Below, in pieces: positions 11,126 through 24,313 of a stretch of 64,000 nucleotides of DNA. The translations under genes were made by a program, and so were the position numbers. Source of the DNA: Cervus elaphus (lineage: Eukaryota; Chordata; Mammalia; Artiodactyla; Cervidae). The notes beneath the pieces were generated by a model. That model saw nothing but the letters and a program-made list of their open reading frames with translations. It made no database searches and was not told the DNA's origin. Numbering within the stretch: the stretch's first letter is position 1; every line of letters begins with the position of its first letter. The DNA lies in assembly GCF_910594005.1 (NCBI RefSeq), contig NC_057834.1, positions 43,246,537-43,310,536 on the forward strand, read 5' to 3'.

Positions 11126-13029
11126 TTTTATCCTTCACTTAGCTCCATGCACTTGTCCACTAGCTTGGTGGTATTCTTCATTCAACCCCTTCTGAGGCAC
11201 CTTTCTTTCTGTGCACTAGCCTTATGGGGAATCTTTCCTGTCCCGCATCTTGTTTATCCTAGCTTCTTGACTGAGACTAGAAAGTTTCAAGGTATTGAGA
11301 TATGAAGATAAAAGATGATATGAGGGTGGGGATAACAGGTATGGGGGTAAGGTCCACTTTTGGAATCCCTGTCTAGGCTTACTATGGCCTTTCCTCACGT
11401 TCATTATTTCTAGCCCAGTCTCCCATCCTACCTATTGTGTTCTGATAAAAAAGTCCTACTGTTTAACCCCAATAATCATCTATCCCTTGAAACTCTTTGG
11501 CTTTCATATATTTCCCCTCTACAAATTCACCTCCTTCTTTTCTTTTTTTTACCTCGTTCTTTTCTACTTGCTCCTTAGCTTCTCTGACAGCTTTGGTAGA
11601 CAGCTTAACGTCTGTTTCCTCAACCATGTTTTGCTCTCCTTTGCCTGATAAGTCTTATATACATTCTCTGCGGACATCTTATTTTGTTCTCATGCCCTCA
11701 GCTATCACTCATATATGGATGACTCCCTAATCTAACGCTTTCCCCGAACTGTCTTTGGGATTCCACTCAGAGTTTCAGATTGCAATGGCTAGTGGGATCA
11801 GAACACAGAACTTCCTAAACTGGTACTAAAATGTGATTCTTTATAGTCCCCTTTTTCCTTGTCTTGCTTTAAAAAAAAACAACACAACAACTCTTGTTGA
11901 ACTGTTCCTCAGTTCATTTTGATTCATTCTTGTATCATCTTGACTTCCTTTGGCCTGTGTTCAAACAAAGACTAACTCCAAATACCTGCCCCCATCATAT
12001 CATTTTATACCAAAATCTCTCCTTCTTCTGCTGTTTTTATCTTCATAAAACCTCCTTTTCAGGGAATTCAAAGGAAACACTTGGCAAGGAAAAGACAATC
12101 ACTATTTTGTTTTCTTTTATTTAACATGACAAATTCCAAATATTTACATTTTAAATGCAAGCCTGTTTCAGGAGCTGTGTGTTTTGTTAGGGAGAAGTAT
12201 GGAAGGTGGGGCAATGTGGAGCCCTTAGAAATCTGATAGGAAATCCTAAGGTCTCTAACCTGAAAAACTGGAAAAATAGTAAAGAAACAGTTCTGAAATT
12301 TGGACTAAGTCACCTACTTCCTTCCCCAAGGTAGCGGGACTTTCTTTGGGTATTTATCCTGAGAAAGGTGTAAGGGAATGGAAAGAACAGAATTTAAGCA
12401 AGAACTAAGAAAGGCTAAACTCTCAAGAACAAAAGTTTAAAAAATCATTCTTATACCGCTTTTATATTCCACACTGACAGACTTTTAAAAGCACATTTAA
12501 ACTACAGATTTCCTTGGAAACCGACCAAAGGGATTTTAGAAAGCAGAGGCATTGCGGTGCTATTCATATGCGCACTGATGTCTGATTTTCGTTAGGCCAG
12601 CATTATTTTCCCTCCAAGGCCTTAGTGTTTATTACAGCAACAATTACCTCAAGAACAAGTCCTCTAGGGTAGTTTTGTTTAAAGGTGCCTAACTTATCAT
12701 ACTTCACCCAACTACTTTCAAAATCGTTTAGTCCTTCATGCTGAAAGTTAAAACTATCATCCTTATCCCTGTTCTGGTTCTGCAGCTGAAGCCTATCTCC
12801 CGCAGGACAGCGCCACGAAGGCATGCTTTTTACGTGATGAGCACGTTGCTGTGCACCTTGGCTGCAAAGCAAGAGCTGCGTTTTAAAACCGCCAGGAGCG
12901 GGTGGGTGCAGGGTGCTCAGTTATCTGTCTCACAACTTCCGCACGTAAGAAGGATGTTTTCTTCCTTCCTTTAACATGAAAAACAGATAAGACAAAAACA
13001 AAAAGAAATCCAACAAGCTTCAGAACCGT
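11126..13029. other. upstream intergenic DNA, nothing recognised
   Basis: No confident gene or repeat. The 100-odd short open frames on both strands have no coding features. The last few hundred bases become richer in GC as the ANP32E promoter is approached. Conserved distal elements could sit here, but sequence alone does not show them. Confidence 0.4.
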
Positions 13030-13304
13030 CCGATCGCCTAGGGAAAGCGCGCCAATCACACAAAGAAAAGGAGGGGGGCTACTGGGATTCAAAATCATTT
13101 CTCCGGGACGAACACCGTCCTGGACCTATCGGAGTTAACTGCGCGCTTGGTCGCAGCCAGTAAACACACTGTTTCTGGTTCAGGTCCGCCCTAAAGACTG
13201 ATAGACGTTGATGTAACCCAATGGAGGAGTGAGATGCTGAAGAATCCACCAATACATTCTGGAGGTGGGTGGAGTGTAGGCCAGGGGGTTGGCGGTGCGG
13301 TGTC

Positions 13305-13334
13305 ATGGAGGCTCAGTCTCCGAGCAGCCATTGA
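13305..13334 (+). CDS. possible short upstream ORF in ANP32E 5' leader
   Basis: An ATG at 13305 opens a 9-codon frame (MEAQSPSSH) that stops at TGA 13332-13334, about 280 bases before the ANP32E start codon. The start context (gtcATGg) has a favourable +4 G and a less good -3 G. It matters only if transcription starts upstream of 13305. It would be a regulatory uORF, not a functional peptide gene. Confidence is low because the cap site is unknown. Confidence 0.3.
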   Translation: MEAQSPSSH

Positions 13335-13351
13335 AGGGGAAGGAACTGAGG

Positions 13352-13394
13352 GTGTGTGTATGTGTGTGCGTGTGAGTGCGCGCGCGAGTGTGTG
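13352..13394. repeat. alternating GT/GC tract in ANP32E promoter or leader
   Basis: About 43 bases of mostly alternating purine-pyrimidine (GT then GC units) lie 220-260 bases upstream of the start codon. Such tracts can adopt left-handed Z-DNA under negative supercoiling and vary in length between individuals. Confidence 0.7.
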
Positions 13395-13613
13395 GACAAG
13401 GAGGTGGGGGCAGCCGAGTTAGAGTCCCAACTCCTTGGACTCCATTTGCGATTCTCTTCTTTCTTTCCCATACCTATCTGGTGGTGGTGGGCGTTTATAT
13501 TTGCCTTTCTTTTCATTCATTTCCAAATCTTTTAAAAATTTAGGGTTGGGGGTAGTGGGAAAGGCAGGAAAAGGTAAGGGAGGAGAGTGGTAGCAGAAGA
13601 GCAGGAGGAGGAC

Positions 13614-13667
13614 ATGGAGATGAAGAAGAGGATTAACCTGGAGTTAAGGGACAGAGCCCCGGAGGAG
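13614..13667 (+). CDS. ANP32E: ANP32E coding exon 1
   Basis: Encodes residues 1-18 (MEMKKRINLELRDRAPEE), the N-terminal cap of the LRR domain. It ends in phase 0 at donor GTGAG (13668). The ATG follows 'gaggac', so -3 is G and +4 is G, a good initiation context. A second in-frame ATG at codon 3 is also possible, but codon 1 is the family start. Confidence 0.95.
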
Positions 13668-16600
13668 GTGAGATGACTCAGCCCCCTCCCCTTCCTTACC
13701 AGCCCTGTATTCGGAGGATCGGGTTTCTGGGGGTCCTGGTGGGCGTGTGGGGAGGGGTAATGAATTAACCCCCATCTGGGGTTAGGGCTGGAGGGAAATA
13801 TTCCATTTTAACTTTTAAATCATTAAAATCTTAAAATGGCGAAGGGTTTAAGTTTCTAGGGGGCGTTTTTGTGTGTGCTTGGGGGCTTAGCCCCTTCTCC
13901 CCTCGAGTCAGGCGTCGTGGCCTCGTGGGGGCGGGAAGCGGGGTGTTGGGGGTGGTTCACCGGCTTCGCTGCCCACGGTCCTGCTCCTCAGGGCCGGCGG
14001 CGTGGGCGCGACCCCCCAGTCCCATTCGCCTCTGCCGCAGCCATCGTCGCCTGAGAAGTTAGTCCAACTTTTCTGCAGAGCTGCCAACTCTTTTTTTGGG
14101 CCAGGGGGCGTCCCCGGCCTCGAGGCCCCTGGACGTTCGACGACATCGCGCCGGGCGCTGCCTGGGGTCGCTTGCGTAGTCGGAAGGACCGCGGGCTGCC
14201 GGCGGCGCCCACTCCCCCGGGAAGCGGCGCGCGCCGACCGCCGCCAGGCGGAATCTGGGTCAGCGGCTGGTTCTCTGGCCGCGAGGAAGTTTTGGGACTC
14301 GTCGTAGTGACCGGAGGTGGGGAGGGGACACGAGACTTTATCCCCTTCGTCCTCCCGCGGTGTAACAAAATTCGGCTCGGCGTGTCGTGTCGTGGAGGCT
14401 GCAACTCCAGTTTTGATCCCGGGAGACGGTTTCACAAAACTAAACAAATGGGTCGTAGAAGTTTCGCGTCTTAAAGATAGGTTCGGCGAAACTAAATGAT
14501 GCGCTCTCTGCTGTCGCCTTAGTTAAAGAGACAGGCTTGGGAGGGGCCACGTGAGGCGGGTCGCGGTCAACTTTTCGGGGGTCGGGCGGAAGGCGTTTCC
14601 GCCTCCTTTTTGGAGGGAGCCTTCTCGACTTCACTCAGTCCTCCCCGCCCGGGGCGGAGGCGCCGTGGGCAACGCGGGCTCGGAGGCGACCCCTCTTTTC
14701 GTTGGGGAGTCCCCGCCCCTTGTGGGGTTTCCCGTCGGTCGGAGCGGCAGGTCGCGAAAGCGGGGCCCATGGCCAGCGAGGAACCTCGCGTTTCTGGTCG
14801 CAGTGGAAAACGTCTAGAGTCTTGCTAATTGCAGCCTTCGAAATAAACGTAGAGTTGCAATATAGGGGGTATATTTTTTCGGGAGGGGAAGAGGTGGTGC
14901 TTGTGCGTACCAGCGTAGGGTCCTTTCGGTAAGCTTGCAGCGGCGTGAGGAGTGGGAATCCGAGATCTTTACGTACTTTTTAGAAAATATCTTTCCATGA
15001 AATTGGTGGGGGGCAGGGAGGAGGAAAAAGTCACTACTATCATCCCACAGACAACTTCAAGTTTCCTAGGGCCTACTCTTTAAGGACTTAAGGAAAAAAC
15101 AAAATCAAAGTCAAAAAGCTGTCTCGCAGAAGCACACATTTCGAATGCGCTTTTTTGTCTTGGTTGGAAAAGTGGGTTTCCCCTCCTCCCCCATTTTTGT
15201 ACCTGTCCTATCCCTAGTAATTTTCTCGCCAGTTTTGGGGAGTCCCGGATGTCACGTTTTTGCAGCCCTGTGGTGTAATAACGGTCTCTTATATTTGAAT
15301 AGCCCTTTACAGTTTACAAAGCACTCTTCGTGTTTGTTATTTACTTTACTACTTCCGACCAACTTGTAAGGTGGATGGTATAGTTTTAGAATCCAAATTA
15401 GCAAACGGAGTCTCAGGGCAGTGAAGTTACTTACTCAAGTGGAAAAACTGGTTTTCTGACACCAAATCTAGTGGCCCTCTCCTCCACTCAGCGAGACTAG
15501 AAGTCCCGAGACTGCGCGCAGGCACAACTCGGCCACACACTGTGACTGACCCCAGGCAGCCGTGCTAACCTTCTAGGCCTTGACTTCTGCTCTAAACAGA
15601 TTATGATGCCTTCCTTTGCTTCCTGAAATACCATGTCATGTTCAAATAGAGAAGGTGGCATTCCTAGTTGCTAACATTTATATCTCAAAATACCCCAAGC
15701 ATATTTTTGCATTGAGAGTGGAGGGCCAAGATTTCCTGCCTCCCTTCTAAGTTTAAGTCCATTTAGGCCCACACCAGAAAGTTTTCTGCTCCAGCTCTGA
15801 CTGGATAGAGGATCCAGCATATGCCTTTCCACGACTGGGGAGAAGTCACAGAAATTCTACCAGGGTGGCAGGGAAAAATAACATTTGGTCAAGGATGTGT
15901 TGTTCTGGGTGATACTGATATTAGAACAAAGAACATCTGAAAGCTGGGCTGTCTGAGAAGGAGCTTTCTAATGTTTCTTCATGAAAGGTAACAAGGTATT
16001 TTTGAGTTATGGTGACATCAACCAAAGTTAAAGGAGTTTTAAAGTGAAAGAGTGAAGAAAACAATTGCCTTTCTTCTCCCTATTTTAGGGCTCATTTAAA
16101 TCCTTTCTCAGTAACCTGGGTGTCCCCTTACTGCATAAATATATGCTCTGATGTTGAGGGTCCTTTTCACAAGTGTCAGAAATATGTTTCATGTGGGACC
16201 TTTTCAAAGGTTTATTTCTTATGCAGTTAAATTTAATTAGTGGGACATCCCTGGTGGTCCAGTGGGTAAGACTCTGTATTCCTAATGCAGGAGACCCAGG
16301 TTCAATCCCTGGTCAGGGAATTAGATCCCACATGCTGCAACTAAGACCCAGTACAGCTAAATAAATAAATACATATTAAAAAAATTTTTATATTAGTGAT
16401 TTGAAGCAGGCATTGACTGTCTTAGTCCAAGTTTAAATTTTAAAAAATTAACTTATGATATCAGACTTTGTATTTCAATTTTGGGGGAGAATGAAAAGGA
16501 TCTATATAAGAGGATTGGTGGTTTTAATATTCATGTTTCCAGAGTGTCAGGACCCAGGTCTTTTTGCTAAACAAACTAAAGAATCATTCATATTCTCTCT

Positions 16601-19600
16601 TCTAGGTAACAGAATTGGTCCTTGATAATTGCCTCTGTGTCAATGGGGAAATTGAGGGCCTGAATGATACTTTTAAAAAACTAGAGTTTCTGAGTATGGC
16701 TAATGTGGAACTAAGTTCACTGGCCCGGCTGCCCAGCTTAAATAAACTTCGGAAGGTAAGTTGGCATGAGGCATGAGAGTATCATGATTTTGATGCCAAG
16801 GGCTATTATGCACATTTTTTCCCACATGAAATGATGATTCTGCCTTTTAATTAGAAGCCTCTAAGTTTCTAGAGGTAAGAAAATGGGTTATGTAGCATTT
16901 TGAAATCCACTCTAATATTGCTTTGGTTGTGGAAATTTAAATTTAACAATGAAATCACTTTATGACATGAATTTAACACCTACCAAATGTTTTTCTCTGA
17001 AGTGTAAAATCCAGCTATTATACAACTGGAACCAAACCTGGTTAGAAGTCTTTAGAGATTCTGATATTTTATTTGGCGGTCATAGATGGGAATTTGGAAA
17101 TTAAAGACTTGTGAAAGTCTTTCTTGAAGCCAAAGAGAATGACAATTGTTTTCTTCTTTAAATTGATATATTTTAGAAATCTTTAATGTGTCCTAAGCCT
17201 TTGCCATTCTTTGTTTTCTTCTCATGTTGAATATATAGTTGGAACTTAGTGATAATATAATTTCTGGAGGCTTGGAAGTCCTGGCAGAGAAATGCCCAAA
17301 TCTTACCTACCTCAATTTGAGTGGAAACAAAATCAAAGATCTCAGTACAGTAGAAGCTCTGGTAAGTGGACAGGTTTGTCTCTGGACTTGCTCTTTCTGG
17401 TTGAATTTTCTGAGATTTGCTTGAGTTTTGTCCTATTGACTTGTAATTCACTCTTTTAAAACTTTTGACTTTCTTATATGTTGTGATATAGATGATACTG
17501 CTTTATTTTCCTTTGGAGTAAAACATTCAGATAAATGTTTAAATCGGTAGGAAATTTATTTTATCATCAACTTCCGGAGTTGAATATCTGGTTGTAAAAT
17601 TTCCAGTATTTTCTTAAATTCTGTTCCTTCTTTCTTGATTATTTTTTGAGTTATTTCATTATTTGCTCCTCAGTTTCCTGGTATGAGGGAAGGAAAGGAG
17701 ATGAAGTGAAACTCTGAAAATTTACCAAAAAAAAAAAAAAAAAGCTTGGGGGGAGGTTGAAATTGTTGAAAATAAACTTGATTGTGGATTTAAACTAACC
17801 ATGTTATTGTTTTTTTTTTTTTTCTTTTTTCAGTGGGTTTTGTCATACATTGACATGAATCAGCAATAGATTTACACGTATTCCCCATCCTGATCCCCCC
17901 TCCCACCTCCCTCTCCACCCGATTCCTCTGGGTCTTCCCAGTGCACCAGGCTCGAGCACTTGTCTCATGCATCCCACCTGGGCTGGTGATCTGTTTCACC
18001 ATGGATAATATACATGCTGTTCTTTCGCAACATCCCACCCTCCCATGTTATTGTTGTTGCCTCTATGCACAGATTCAGTCAACAAAGTATATTGAGTGCA
18101 CACTACAGGTAAAGCACTAAGCCAGGGTGCTAGAGATAGCAGTGAACAAAACAGAGTTCCTGCTCTTGTGGTGTTTATATGCCAGGGACTATTAGGAGAA
18201 TTAGCTGTGCTCGATATAATAACCCTTCATTATAAAATTCTAAACATCTGAAATTCTTTTGACTTCAAGTTCTATACATTTTCTGGTTCATGCATTAAAA
18301 AGAAATAACATTTTAAATCGTGAATGTAATTTTTTACTTTTTACCTTTCTAGCAAAATCTTAAAAATTTGAAGAGTCTTGACTTGTTTAACTGTGAGATC
18401 ACAAACCTGGAAGATTACAGAGAAAGTATTTTTGAACTGCTGCAGCAAATCACATACTTAGATGGATTTGACCAGGAGGATAATGAAGCACCAGACTCAG
18501 AAGAGGAGGATGATGAGGGTAATCATTCTTAATACTATAAATGTGTCACAATTATAGCCTGTACCCTAGCTAGTAAATTAGACTGGACTTGGGTATTTAA
18601 GTGTGGGGGATAAAAGATGTAAGACAAGAAAACCTTAAAACCCACAGCCCTAGTCCTATATTTGTTCAGATTTCTGATTGCTTTGGGGAATTTAATGGTT
18701 ATTATAGTATTAAGCTCCATGAAATTTTATATTTATGTAAACTTCACCACTGCCCAGTAAAATGGTAACTTTTTTTTTTTGGTAACTTTTGAAATAGTAT
18801 TAAAAACATGGAGAAGGAAATGGCAACCCACTCCAGTATTCTTGCCTGGAAAAGTCCATGGACAGAGGAGCCTGGTGGGTTGCAGTCCATGGGGTTACAT
18901 GACTGAGCATGTGTGCATGAGGGTGGAGGGAGATGGGTTGGTAGCAATAAACTGGTAGAACTAAAAAAGGAAAAAAGTATTAAAAACAAACCAAAAACCA
19001 TTCATCACATAATTATCCATAAAAGTCACAAAGTAGAGACAACTCAAGTATATATCAGTTGGTGAACAGATAAACAAAATGTGATGTATCCATACAATGG
19101 AATCTTAATCAACCATAAAAATGATTGAAGTACTGATGCATGCTACTATGTGTGTGAACCTTGAAAACATTCTGCTAAGTGAAAGAAGCCATATTCAGAA
19201 AGCCACATATTGTATGACACTGTTTATATGAAATGTCATACAATATGTGTGGCATTTGCCTCAAATTCGTAGGCAAATTCATAGAGACAGAAAGTAGAGT
19301 AATGATTGTTAGGGATCTGGGAGAGGAGAATAGTGAGTGACTATTAATGGATATAGGTTTTCTTTTGTAGGGGGTGATGGAAATGTTCTAGGAGTTGAAC
19401 ATTTTCAGATAAATGGGTGACTAATAGATCAGATGACAGAACAGCTGTTGTTAGTGCTGGGACACTGTTGCTATTGGTTGAAAAGTTATTCACTTGTAAG
19501 AAGAAATTTGAGGGATAAACAGTGTTACAAAATGATGGAATGATTGACAGGTTTTGAAGACTGTGAAGTAAAATCAACTTCAGTACATGTAATGTTTTGA

Positions 19601-22600
19601 TGAGAATCTATACATTGGGAAAATTTTAATATTTAGATACTGTATTTCTCAAATAGTAAATAGGGATGTTATAAAAGAAATCTTAAAATCACCCTGAGAT
19701 ACTTTCTACCCGTTGGCTTAAGAATTTGAGGGGCCAGAGCAAAAATATTTGTCCAGATGTTTGCTCATCTTTTAAAATATTCTAAAAGATGGAGATGAAG
19801 ATGATGAAGAGGAAGAGGAAGATGAAGCTGGTCCACCTGAAGGATATGAGGAAGAGGAGGAGGAAGAAGAGGAGGATGAGGAGGAGGATGAAGATGAAGC
19901 AGGCTCAGAACTGGGAGAGGGAGAAGAGGAGGTGGGCCTCTCATACTTGATGAAAGAAGAAATTCAGGTGAGTAGACCTTCTTATGTGCAGTGAAAATTA
20001 ACTCTTTCGGCATAGGGTTAAGTAATATAAAAAGTAAGTTGTGTAGAAATTTGAGAGTTGTTTTTCACAACTCTGTGTGTGTCCACCTGCTTTTTTTCCC
20101 CACTGCCCCCCAGTTTATACTATATCCAGATAATCATAAACCCTATGATTTTGCCTCCCAGATATCTTTCAAATCCATCTTTCCTTCAGTAGCATGGTAT
20201 AGTGGAAACATTTTACAAGTGTTTCTGAGCCCCAGTTTCTGCATTTATGTAACTGAGATTTATACCAACTTCATAGAGTCGTTAAGGATTTAACAAACTA
20301 ATATGTGTAAAGTATCTAGTTGCTGGCACGTTGTAGGCACTCATGGAAACTTTCCTTTCCCCTAATTATTTTTTGCTTATGCTTTTCTAGTAGTTTTCTA
20401 AATGGTCTCTCTGAGAACAGTGTTACTACTTAGGTGTATCCTCCACAGTGCTTGCCTGTGTGGTCCGCATGCAAATGTGATTGTATCACTAGCCTGCTTG
20501 AAACCCTTTAATGTTTCCCTGTTACCACCACGATATACAAGGCCCTCCATTATCTAGCCTCTGCTTCCTTCTCTAGCTTCATCTCCCTTAGTACCGAATT
20601 AAATCATCACACAAAGCTGTTATTGCCTTTCTGTCTGTATACACATTGTTTACTTTATCTGAAATGACTTGCTAGCCATGCCTTCTAATGAACTTTTCTT
20701 TTTTCTCAGGTAACATCAACATACTAAAGCATGTAAAGTGGACCGATTTTATGTACAACTCCATGAAATATTATATATGTACATACTTGTGTAACCATTA
20801 CTCAAATTGTGCCTCATGATTCTTTTAACACTCAACTCTGGAGTTGCCTCATTATTGAAGCTTTCTATAATTTTAAAGGGACAGTCACTCCTTCCTCTTT
20901 TAACTTTGAACCTATAGACATTTTTTAAAAACTTATTTGGCTACTTTCTACTAGATAGGTCCTTTAGGGAAGGGCTATTCATCTTTGTGTCTCAGCATCT
21001 AATACATTGATTGGGACATAGTAGGTTCACAGGAAATGTCAGTTGACTAGAACAAATGATCTGTAGTCCCTGGGAGTTTAGATAACTTACTAGTTTTCTC
21101 TTAATGTAAAATTACTGAGTTTTGTTTTCATCATTCATAATTTAATGTTTATTATTAAAAATAACCTCTTATTTAGACTAGAAATTGTATTTTTATTTGT
21201 TTTCCTAATGACTTTTACATTACTTAAATAGTATCACTGATTAATGATGATTTTTCTCTGATACCATTTTAAATATGAAACTAGTATAGAAAAAAAATGG
21301 CACTTAAATTTGTTTGGCGCCTTAGTGAGTTAGGATCTTCACAATAATGAAGAATAGAACTTCTAAGTATTCAGGGAGAAAGGCAACCTATTCAATTCTT
21401 ATCAGCATACAACTTGAATATTTTCCCCATAAGTTTTAATTTAGTTAGTAAAATAATAGACTTATTATTTTGTAATTTGACTTATTTTTGCCTTTGGCTG
21501 CACTGCTCCATTTGTGCGACCTCAGTTCCCTGACCAGGGATCGAACCCATGCCCCTACTACAGTGGAAGTACAGAGTCCTACCCACTAAACCACCAGTCC
21601 TTGCAGTTGACTTTATTTTCTGTGCCAGTAATTCTTCTTTAAATGGTATTAAGTCATTTAAAAATGACCTTCTTCTAACTTTGAATGTGTTTATATTCAT
21701 CCTTCTGTTGAGTATTGGGAAATATGAACTAAAAATGATGTGGTGAAGTATAGAGCAAACATTTCTAAGATAATATATACAACATTAAGTCAATGTGGTA
21801 CCCAGGTAGCTGAGTCCAGAAGTTTTCAATCATGATGAGGTAATTTGGGTGTTTTTTAAAATGAAGTCTTGTTTTTAGAAGCTAAGAGCCAGAGAACCTT
21901 CAGAAAGTAAGATTAAAAAAAAATTTAGAAGGAAATAGAAATGATATTTGATTAGCTACTTTTTTGTTTGAGTTATTTCTATTTCAGCTGCTCTTCAAAT
22001 GTAAGGAATTAATATGTATAAAGAAGGACTTACATGTAGTATACTTCATTAAAAATGGAGATGGGGGATTTAGGAGAACTGGGAATTACGGTGTTTTTGC
22101 ACTATTCGCAGTATTAACACAAATGAGGAAACATTTTATAAACCACTAATTAGGAAAAGACCATAATCTTTACTGAGCAAATATCTGGTAATCTAATAGA
22201 TTGTGTGTGTGTGTGTGTGTGTGTATTTAGCTGTGTTGGGTTTTCACTGTAGCACACAGGATTTAGTTTCCTGAACTCCAGGCTCCCTGCCTTGTAAGCA
22301 CTGAGTCGTAGCCAGAGGACCACCAGAGAAGTCTCTAGATGATATATATTTTTTTAAAGGCACAAAAAGATGATATATATTTTTTAAAAGGCATAAAAAC
22401 ATGAATTGATTAATCATGTTTTGTATAAAACAAAGTCCAGAGAAATAATTTGCTTTTTAAAGTTGAGCTTTTCTTAATTACCATGGAATATATGTGATTA
22501 GTATTTCAAGTGGTTTGGTTTTTAAAAAATTTATAAATATTTAAATACCCTCATTTGTCATTCCTTGCAGATTTGAAGTGTTTAAAAAAATGTTCTTTCT

Positions 22601-24266
22601 CCTTTTCCTCTCCCTTTCCCTCCTCTTCTCTCCCCTCTCTTCTACCCCCTTCTCTTCCTTTTTTATGTAAGTGTAAGCCCACACATTTTTCCTGATTTTT
22701 ACTATAGTTGCTTAGTTTATTTGCTACCTCATCAATTGCTTATGCTTTTTGTAGCTTGGATGTCCTGGTATGGAGTGTTTTAAGGTTTAAATTGACTAAG
22801 AACGGTTTCTGATATGTGTCATGCAGTTTAGTTTCTCAGGGGCTTCAAGCTAAATGTGGGAAAAATAGGTTCTGATTAATATTTCTAGACACAAATGGAG
22901 CTGTGGTTATTTTGAAAAAGGTGGGTTGTCCAAGTTTTTCTTAACTACCAAGCAGTTTTTAACATTTGCCATTTAAACTATTTTTAAGGAGGTGCAAACT
23001 GTTTTGAGGTTGGAGAGGGTCCCTAGATTGATTGCATTTTTAAAAATATATATTAGAGCTTAACCATTTGGAACACAACCAAGCACAAGGCAGTAATGTT
23101 TAAAATGTAAAAGTATAAAAGGTCTAAATAACAAAAGACGTTTTCTTAGTAGGAGAATATTCAAACTGTTACTCTAAACTTATTTTCTCTTTTATATTCA
23201 GTTCTCTGGTAAGCTTGTTGATCTAGTTTCTGAATCCATAGCAGATTAAAATTGAAATAGTAAGTAACTATAAAAGAGCAGGCATTAGGAAGAGATACAA
23301 TTCAAAGTAGAGGCCAAGAGTCACTTTAAAAAGGAGAAAACCATCTTACATATATTAATAGTCTTTGAGGGAATTGGCATATACTAATTAGAATACTGCT
23401 CATCATCAAAATGGTGACTATGATAATTCAAGGGAAAGGTTTAGCATAAAATGGTAGAAGTGTGCAATGCATTTTAGAGATTTTATCCCAATTTGCTAAA
23501 AAAAAACAAAACAAAACAGGTTATGATGTTTGAAGGCTGTGTTTAAATCTTAGTTATCCGAAACACCTCATCCCACGAGTTATAGATCAAATTCAAATTT
23601 TATTGTGATTTTTATTGATATTTGCTATTTTGCTGTGTAGAATTTTAGATGTAGAAAGAACTTAGAGATCTTTCTAGATGAATACTTCTTTCATTGATTG
23701 GAAAACTGAGGTCCAGAGAGATTAAGTGATTTACTCCATACGTATAACTCTGTTGGAGCTACGATTCAGGTGATTCCTTCCTCAGTTTATGAAACAGAAG
23801 ACTATGTCTTTGAAATAGTCGATAATTACTCTGTCTATTAGCCATTGGGCACATTTGCTTATTTAGTTAAAGTAAAATAAAATTCAGTTCCTCATTTGCA
23901 CTGGTCACATTTCAGATACTCAGGTGCTGTGTGTGGCTAGTGGTTACTGCATTGAATAGCACAGATGCAGAACTTTTCCGTTGTTGCAGAAAGTTCTTTT
24001 GAACATTGCTGTTCTCAACCATAACTTATTTTCATGAAGAAACTAGGTTTAGTTAGGCTTTTAAAAAGACCTCTATAAGTCAGGCAGAGGTTGTCAGAAC
24101 ACAGGATGACCATATTTTTTTTTTTCCTGCTGGAATGTATTGTTATCAAAGAGTGAAAAGCCCATGTCATGGGTTGTTTATTCTCAAACTGAATTTTTTC
24201 TTTTAATTGAAGTATAGTTGATTTACAGTATTGTGTTAGTTTCTGGTATATAACAAAGTGATTCAG

Positions 24267-24313
<47 letters not shown>

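Larger units (their letters stand above)
13030..14830 (+). promoter_or_regulatory. ANP32E: ANP32E CpG island and core promoter region
   Basis: CpG dinucleotides become dense from about 13030 and stay so to about 14830, spanning the inferred promoter, exon 1 and the start of intron 1. This is the usual layout of a widely expressed TATA-less gene. Three CCAAT boxes lie upstream of the start codon: CCAATCA at 13052-13058, CCAATGG at 13218-13224 and CCAATAC at 13249-13255; the first two fit NF-Y sites. No TATA box is at a convincing distance. The transcription start is inferred to lie between about 13230 and 13330 and cannot be fixed without cap-site data. The 179-codon antisense frame at 13908-14447 is a product of GC-rich composition. 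Confidence 0.75.
13668..16605 (+). other. ANP32E intron 1
   Basis: 2938 nt, starting inside the CpG island and ending at 'ttctctcttctag', a strong acceptor. It holds a MIR-like fragment near 15262-15445 and a sense CHR SINE at 16241-16372. The first ~1.1 kb is GC-rich and may carry regulatory sites. Confidence 0.9.
18519..19788 (+). other. ANP32E intron 4
   Basis: 1270 nt, donor GTAATC and acceptor 'atattctaaaag', whose pyrimidine tract is poor. It holds a BovA SINE (18809-18975) inserted next to an old sense L1 fragment, which itself carries a perfect 16-bp inverted repeat at 19204-19249. Confidence 0.9.

Noticed and set aside
13908..14447. 179-codon open frame on the minus strand in the CpG island
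   Set aside because: Pro/Arg/Gly/Ser-rich with no domain. Long stop-free frames are expected in GC-rich DNA, and it overlaps intron 1 of ANP32E. A non-coding divergent transcript remains possible but is not shown.
16241..16372. tRNA-like head of a CHR SINE considered as a tRNA gene
   Set aside because: Only A/B-box-like remnants are present, no cloverleaf or anticodon arm can be formed, and the element has a SINE body and tail. The same applies to the other CHR and Bov-tA copies.
17239..17424. 61-codon frame containing exon 3 and intron sequence
   Set aside because: The coding part ends at 17361 at a GTAAGT donor; the following residues are intronic.
22594..22665. pyrimidine-rich tract in intron 5 as acceptor of a hidden exon
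   Set aside because: No AG followed by an open, phase-compatible coding segment of ANP32E type was found, and the known protein is complete without it.
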